From JBHJHK01 sp050330975 (lineage in GTDB: Bacteria > Pseudomonadota > Gammaproteobacteria > Competibacterales > Competibacteraceae), in NCBI GenBank assembly GCA_050330975.1, contig JBHJHK010000191.1:1-7985 (forward strand): 7,985 nucleotides of DNA. The letters are read 5' to 3'. Numbering within the stretch: position 1 is the first letter of the stretch; each line of letters starts with the position of its first letter. Shown piece by piece: positions 5,576 to 7,985 of the stretch. Below the pieces are notes generated by a model, which saw nothing but the letters and a program-made list of their open reading frames with translations, had not been told where the DNA came from and did no database searches. Position numbers and translations under genes: made by a program.

Positions 5576-6726
5576 TGGGGCTGCGCTTGGTGGGGGGGCG
5601 AATCGTCACCGCCGACGCCGTCCTCGCCGATGGCAGCCTCTCCATCGCCCCAGACGGCACCATCGCCGCCTTGAACCGAGACGCCGTCCCCGGGGAGATG
5701 GACATTCCCCTGGGGGGTCGGCTCTTGTTGCCGGGGTTTGTGGATCTCCACGGCGACGCCATCGAAAAAGAAGTCGAACCCCGCCCCGGGGCCTTTTTCC
5801 CCCTGGCCGTGGCCCTGGACAGCATCGATCGCCGCTGTGCCATGGCCGGCATCACTACCGCCTTCCACGGGGTGTCGTTTGCCAGCGGGGAGATGGGGGT
5901 GCGGGACCCCGCAAGGGCGAAGGCATTGGTCGAAAATCTGGCGGCCTTTCGCCCCCAGGCCCTGGTGGACCACCGCATCCACAGCCGCTACGAGATCACC
6001 GACCCCTTGAGCGCCCCAGTGCTGGCCGAGCTCTTAGGGGCTAGGCAGCTCGATCTTCTGAGCTTTATGGACCACACCCCGGGCCAGGGCCAGTACAAAG
6101 ACGTAGCGGTCTACCGGGGCTATCTCGCTCGGGAGTACCGCACCGACGCCGCCAGCGTCGAGGCCTTGATCCAACGCAAGATCGCCCAGGCGGGGCCGGC
6201 GTGGAACCGGGTGGCGGAACTGGCGGCCCGGGCCCGGCAACAGAAGGTTCCCGTGGCGGGCCACGACGTGGAGGGCTTGGAACGCATCGCCTTTCTCAAG
6301 GCCCTGGGGGCGGGTATTTGCGAGTTCCCCCTGGACTTGACCACCGCCCGGGCAGCCCACACCGAGGGGTTGGCAACCCTGTTTGGGGCCCCCAACGTCA
6401 TGCGGGGCAAGAGCACTAGTGGGGCTTTGAGTGCCCGGGAGGCCATCCACGCCGGGGTGGCCACGGGGCTTTGTTCCGACTATGCCCCCCAATCCCTGTT
6501 GCCCGCCGTGGGGGTGCTGACCCGCGAGCTGGAGTTCGAGCTACCCGCTGCCGTGGCCCTGGTGTCCTCAAAACCCGCCCAGGCGGTAGGCCTCGTCGAT
6601 CGGGGGGTCATCGCCCAGGACAAGCGGGCGGATTTGTTGGTGGTGTCAACCCGTGGCCCGGAGAATACCCTGCGCCTCGACGGCGTGTGGTGCCGTGGTC
6701 GTCCGGTGGTGGCCACCAGCCGCTGA
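5575..6726 (+). CDS. phnM: PhnM, alpha-D-ribose 1-methylphosphonate 5-triphosphate diphosphatase
   Basis: PhnM, an amidohydrolase-superfamily metalloenzyme, hydrolyses ribose-1-phosphonate 5-triphosphate to the 5-phosphate and pyrophosphate, supplying the substrate of PhnJ. The 383-residue protein (E. coli 378) has the metal-binding DLHGD at 57-61, GITTAFHGVSF at 92-102, a HSR motif at 136-138, MDHTPGQGQY at 165-174, AGHD with His230, the family hallmark GAPNVMRGKSTSG (271-283) and the final metal-ligand region CSDY with Asp302. The C-terminal ADLLVV beta segment is typical of amidohydrolases. The ATG at 5575 overlaps the phnL stop (TAATG) and has an ideal GGAGG (5563-5567) seven bases upstream. 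It is the last recognisable phn gene of the operon; no phnN, phnO or phnP follows within the window. Confidence 0.96.
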   Translation: MGLRLVGGRIVTADAVLADGSLSIAPDGTIAALNRDAVPGEMDIPLGGRLLLPGFVDLHGDAIEKEVEPRPGAFFPLAVALDSIDRRCAMAGITTAFHGVSFASGEMGVRDPARAKALVENLAAFRPQALVDHRIHSRYEITDPLSAPVLAELLGARQLDLLSFMDHTPGQGQYKDVAVYRGYLAREYRTDAASVEALIQRKIAQAGPAWNRVAELAARARQQKVPVAGHDVEGLERIAFLKALGAGICEFPLDLTTARAAHTEGLATLFGAPNVMRGKSTSGALSAREAIHAGVATGLCSDYAPQSLLPAVGVLTRELEFELPAAVALVSSKPAQAVGLVDRGVIAQDKRADLLVVSTRGPENTLRLDGVWCRGRPVVATSR

Positions 6727-6912
6727 CGGGGGATGGGAGACGGCAGCCGTGATTTATTGAAGTGGGTCGACGGTGACTTTGAGGGCTCTTTCAGATCCCC
6801 CCTGAATCCCATATCCAGCTTCCCCTGAGTTACCCCCCAGTCCAGAAGGGCAATCAAGGCTCCGGGCTAAATCACCCCTCTCCCACTTTGCAGGAGAGAT
6901 GCCGGGGGGGAG
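6727..6912. repeat. Repeat-like non-coding stretch after phnM with hairpin
   Basis: The bases after phnM lack a convincing gene. They contain C-runs of the type ATCCCCCCTGAATCCC and a stem CTCTCC (6878-6883) / GGAGAG (6893-6898) followed by seven G (6904-6910). This 'CCCCTCTCCC...GGAGAG' word resembles intergenic repeats that I remember from many proteobacterial and cyanobacterial genomes; no second copy exists in the window to prove it. No T-run follows the stem, so it would be at best a weak terminator for the phn operon. Confidence 0.35.
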
Positions 6913-7014
6913 GGTGGCACCGTCTGGGAAGGCAAGCGTTCTTATCGGGATCTCGAAGAGGCCCTCGACGACGCCGAGCGCAATATTGGGCAGTGCATGG
7001 AGGAAAACAGGTGA
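6913..7014 (+). pseudogene. Protein-like gene remnant, C-terminal 33 codons
   Basis: Reading GGT at 6913 to TGA at 7012-7014 gives GGTVWEGKRSYRDLEEALDD followed by AERNIGQCMEENR. The short strand-like VWEG and the charged amphipathic helix look like a true C-terminus of a small soluble protein. No start codon is available in this frame: it is open back only to 6871, and the stretch just before 6913 is the repeat-like sequence with the seven-G run. One added G in that run would join it to ATG 6899. Most likely it is the end of a small gene cut by the repeat or by an indel. The family is not recognised. Confidence 0.35.
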
Positions 7015-7185
7015 GACGGTCCACCTGCTGTCGTTACACAAACCAAAGGGATCAGGTCTTGTAATCCAACATCTCCACTGGGCCCATCATCAAGCCCCCC
7101 CACCGGATCTGAAGCCGTCGTGGATTCATGTGTGTAGGTGCACACCTCTTAGCCCTGACTGTCAAGGGAGGGAAGGTAGGGAGCG
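7015..7185. other. Intergenic stretch without recognisable features
   Basis: I see no protein-like frame, RNA gene or convincing promoter between the gene remnant and the possible small gene at 7186. The frame shared by both neighbours reads as low-complexity Pro/Ser/Thr sequence here and ends in stops. Confidence 0.4.
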
Positions 7186-7344
7186 GTGCCCCATGGCGGG
7201 TTGTATAGGCTGTCCCGCACGGCGTCGGGCCTGGAACTCATCACCCAGCGTGGGGCACCACTCAATCAAGCTGGAGATGTTGGATTAGAGGTCTATTGGC
7301 CAATCGAGAATCGAGAACCCCGCGGCCAATTCCATCCCCGCTGA
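7186..7344 (+). CDS. Possible small hypothetical protein (52 residues)
   Basis: From GTG 7186 to TGA 7342-7344 the frame encodes MPHGGLYRLSRTASGLELIT, then QRGAPLNQAGDVGLEVYWPI, then ENREPRGQFHPR. It reads like a compact folded protein, with alternating hydrophobic strands (GLYRLSR, LELITQ, LEVYWPI) and no low complexity, unlike the longer overlapping frame (6899-7288), which looks random. A GGAAGG (7171-7176) lies nine bases before the GTG. The frame is open a few codons further up but a TAG at 7177-7179 closes it. Codon third positions are less GC-biased than in the phn genes. I do not recognise a family. It could also be the C-terminal remnant of a larger lost gene. Confidence 0.4.
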   Translation: MPHGGLYRLSRTASGLELITQRGAPLNQAGDVGLEVYWPIENREPRGQFHPR

Positions 7345-7453
7345 GGAGTGAGGGCCTGGGGGACGAGACTCAACTCAGATGGGGTGGATTTCACGGAAGG
7401 CCTCCATTGGCGATTCTTTGTAAAACACAAGACACAAGCGTTGGCCCGCGCTT

Positions 7454-7472
7454 TGCCGGAATTTCTCCGGCA
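7454..7472 (+). promoter_or_regulatory. Hairpin in the leader of the DUF1328 gene
   Basis: TGCCGGA (7454-7460) and TCCGGCA (7466-7472) form a perfect 7-bp stem with loop ATTTC, about 45 bases before the start codon. A TTTTG follows but no true T-run, so it is more likely a leader structure than a terminator. No clear -35/-10 pair was found nearby. Confidence 0.3.
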
Positions 7473-7516
7473 CACAACTTTTGTAGCGATTTGGTTTTTT
7501 GCAGGAGACATTGCAC

Positions 7517-7684
7517 ATGTTCAGTTGGGCACTCACTTTCCTCGTCGTCGCCATCATTGCAGGGTTACTTGGCCTCAGTGGCATCGCCGGTGCCGCCTCC
7601 CACATCGCTTGGATACTGTTTGTTGTGGGCCTAGTGGTCGCTGTGATCTTCTTTGTCACCGGCAGGGGCAGGGGCGCAGTTTAA
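7517..7684 (+). CDS. DUF1328 (YtjA-like) small inner-membrane protein
   Basis: The 55-residue product is almost wholly hydrophobic, with two transmembrane segments (about 3-20 and 31-48) split by a glycine/alanine-rich turn (GLSGIAGAAS) and a basic C-terminal tail (TGRGRG). It matches the pattern of the DUF1328 family, e.g. E. coli YtjA ([20 protein letters not shown]..., from memory), which starts MF-W and ends in a short basic tail. The function of the family is not known; members are often stress-related in annotation. ATG 7517 is chosen over TTG 7499 because AGGAG (7503-7507) sits nine bases before it and the upstream codons would include this ribosome site. It stands alone, with its own terminator just downstream, between the phn operon and the convergent phnE. 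Confidence 0.88.
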   Translation: MFSWALTFLVVAIIAGLLGLSGIAGAASHIAWILFVVGLVVAVIFFVTGRGRGAV

Positions 7685-7710
7685 GCCTTTTGCAAATCAT
7701 CGAATCTTCG

Positions 7711-7745
7711 CTACCCCGGGCTATCTCCTGGGGTAGTGCCTTTTT
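7711..7745 (+). terminator. Rho-independent terminator of the DUF1328 gene
   Basis: CTACCCCGGG (7711-7720) pairs with CCTGGGGTAG (7727-7736) in a 10-bp stem with one G-U pair and a 6-base loop, followed by TGCC and five T (7741-7745). The T-run fits the + strand only; on the - strand no T-run follows the stem, so the convergent phnE is not obviously stopped here. It lies 26 bases past the DUF1328 stop and touches the end of phnE. Confidence 0.8.
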
Positions 7746-7985
7746 AGATAAACCGCTTGCGCAGCTGCTGGGAGGCGATGTCCAACAGGGATACCGATAC
7801 CACAATGATGAGGAGAATCGCCGCCGTGGCGCTGTAGTTGAAGCCGCGAATGTTCTCGTGGAGGCTATAGCCAATGCCCCCAGCACCGACAATGCCCAGC
7901 ACCGTGGCCGAGCGAACGTTGGATTCAAAGCGGTATAGCGAGTAAGAAATCCACAGGGGCAACACCTGGGGAATGATGCCATAGA
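7744..7985 (-). CDS. phnE: PhnE-type phosphonate ABC transporter permease, C-terminal end (5' truncated by window)
   Basis: The - strand frame is open from the window edge to TAA (7746-7744), giving 79 whole residues of the C-terminus. The sequence YGIIPQVLPLWISYSLYRFE followed by SNVRSATVLGIVGAGGIGYSL is the cytoplasmic EAA-type loop and following segment of PhnE/PtxC permeases. A final transmembrane segment (AAILLIIVVSVSLLDIA) and a basic end (LRKRF) complete it. In an ABC importer PhnE forms the membrane channel, with PhnD binding phosphonate and PhnC hydrolysing ATP; those genes would be expected upstream on the - strand, outside the window. It converges on the phnG-M operon, so transport and breakdown are separately transcribed. 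Phosphite or phosphate-type permeases of the same family cannot be fully ruled out. Confidence 0.9.
   Translation of the reverse strand, partial: YGIIPQVLPLWISYSLYRFESNVRSATVLGIVGAGGIGYSLHENIRGFNYSATAAILLIIVVSVSLLDIASQQLRKRFI

Noticed and set aside
6754..7041. 95-codon - strand frame ending in VTVDPLQ
   Set aside because: Runs across the repeat-like stretch and antisense to the gene remnant; resembles spurious translations of intergenic repeats.
6899..7288. 129-codon + strand frame from ATG 6899
   Set aside because: Composition looks random (Ser, Pro, Arg, His scattered, no hydrophobic pattern), and two more protein-like short frames lie within its span in another frame.
7499..7684. TTG 7499 as start of the DUF1328 gene
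   Set aside because: It would translate the ribosome-binding site AGGAG; ATG 7517 gives the family's normal MF-W start.
1..7985. tRNA, rRNA or CRISPR array
   Set aside because: No cloverleaf, rRNA segment or regularly spaced repeat series was seen.

Overview
The window is dominated by a carbon-phosphorus (C-P) lyase operon, phnGHIJKLM, on the + strand (967-6726). It encodes the core enzymes that break alkylphosphonates down to phosphate. The seven genes are tightly packed with overlapping stops and starts (phnG/H, phnH/I, phnI/J, phnJ/K, phnK/L and phnL/M all overlap), so they are almost certainly one transcript and translationally coupled. The operon is strongly GC-rich with C/G-ending codons. 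The flanks (1-960 and 6730-7520) are visibly less GC-rich and less ordered. The protein sequences and the phnE end look proteobacterial, probably gammaproteobacterial; this is an impression from remembered homologues, not a search.

Left flank: 1-267 is the C-terminal end of an IS66-family transposase. Convergent to it, on the - strand (430-804), is a small VOC/glyoxalase-fold (bleomycin-resistance-like) gene. Immediately downstream of its stop lies an imperfect stem-loop (about 388-428) whose centre closely resembles an integron attC site, so the gene may be a degenerate gene cassette. The 162 bases between this gene and phnG carry a plausible sigma70 promoter and a pair of direct repeats, but no recognisable Pho box.

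Centre: PhnG, PhnH, PhnI and PhnL attach the phosphonate to ribose triphosphate, PhnM removes pyrophosphate, PhnJ (radical SAM) cleaves the C-P bond, and PhnK is an ABC-type ATPase of the complex. The most striking point is that phnI is cut by one in-frame TAA (2716-2718), where a tyrosine is expected. The frame stays open on both sides and a TTG follows the stop at once. Either phnI is freshly broken, PhnI is made as two pieces, or the base is an error.

Right flank: 6727-7516 has no clear full-size gene. It holds a repeat-like, hairpin-containing stretch, a protein-like gene remnant (6913-7014) and a possible small gene (7186-7344). Then comes a DUF1328 small membrane protein gene (7517-7684) with a strong terminator (7711-7745). 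At the window edge, on the - strand, is the C-terminal end of a PhnE-type phosphonate ABC permease, so a transport operon converges on the catabolic operon.
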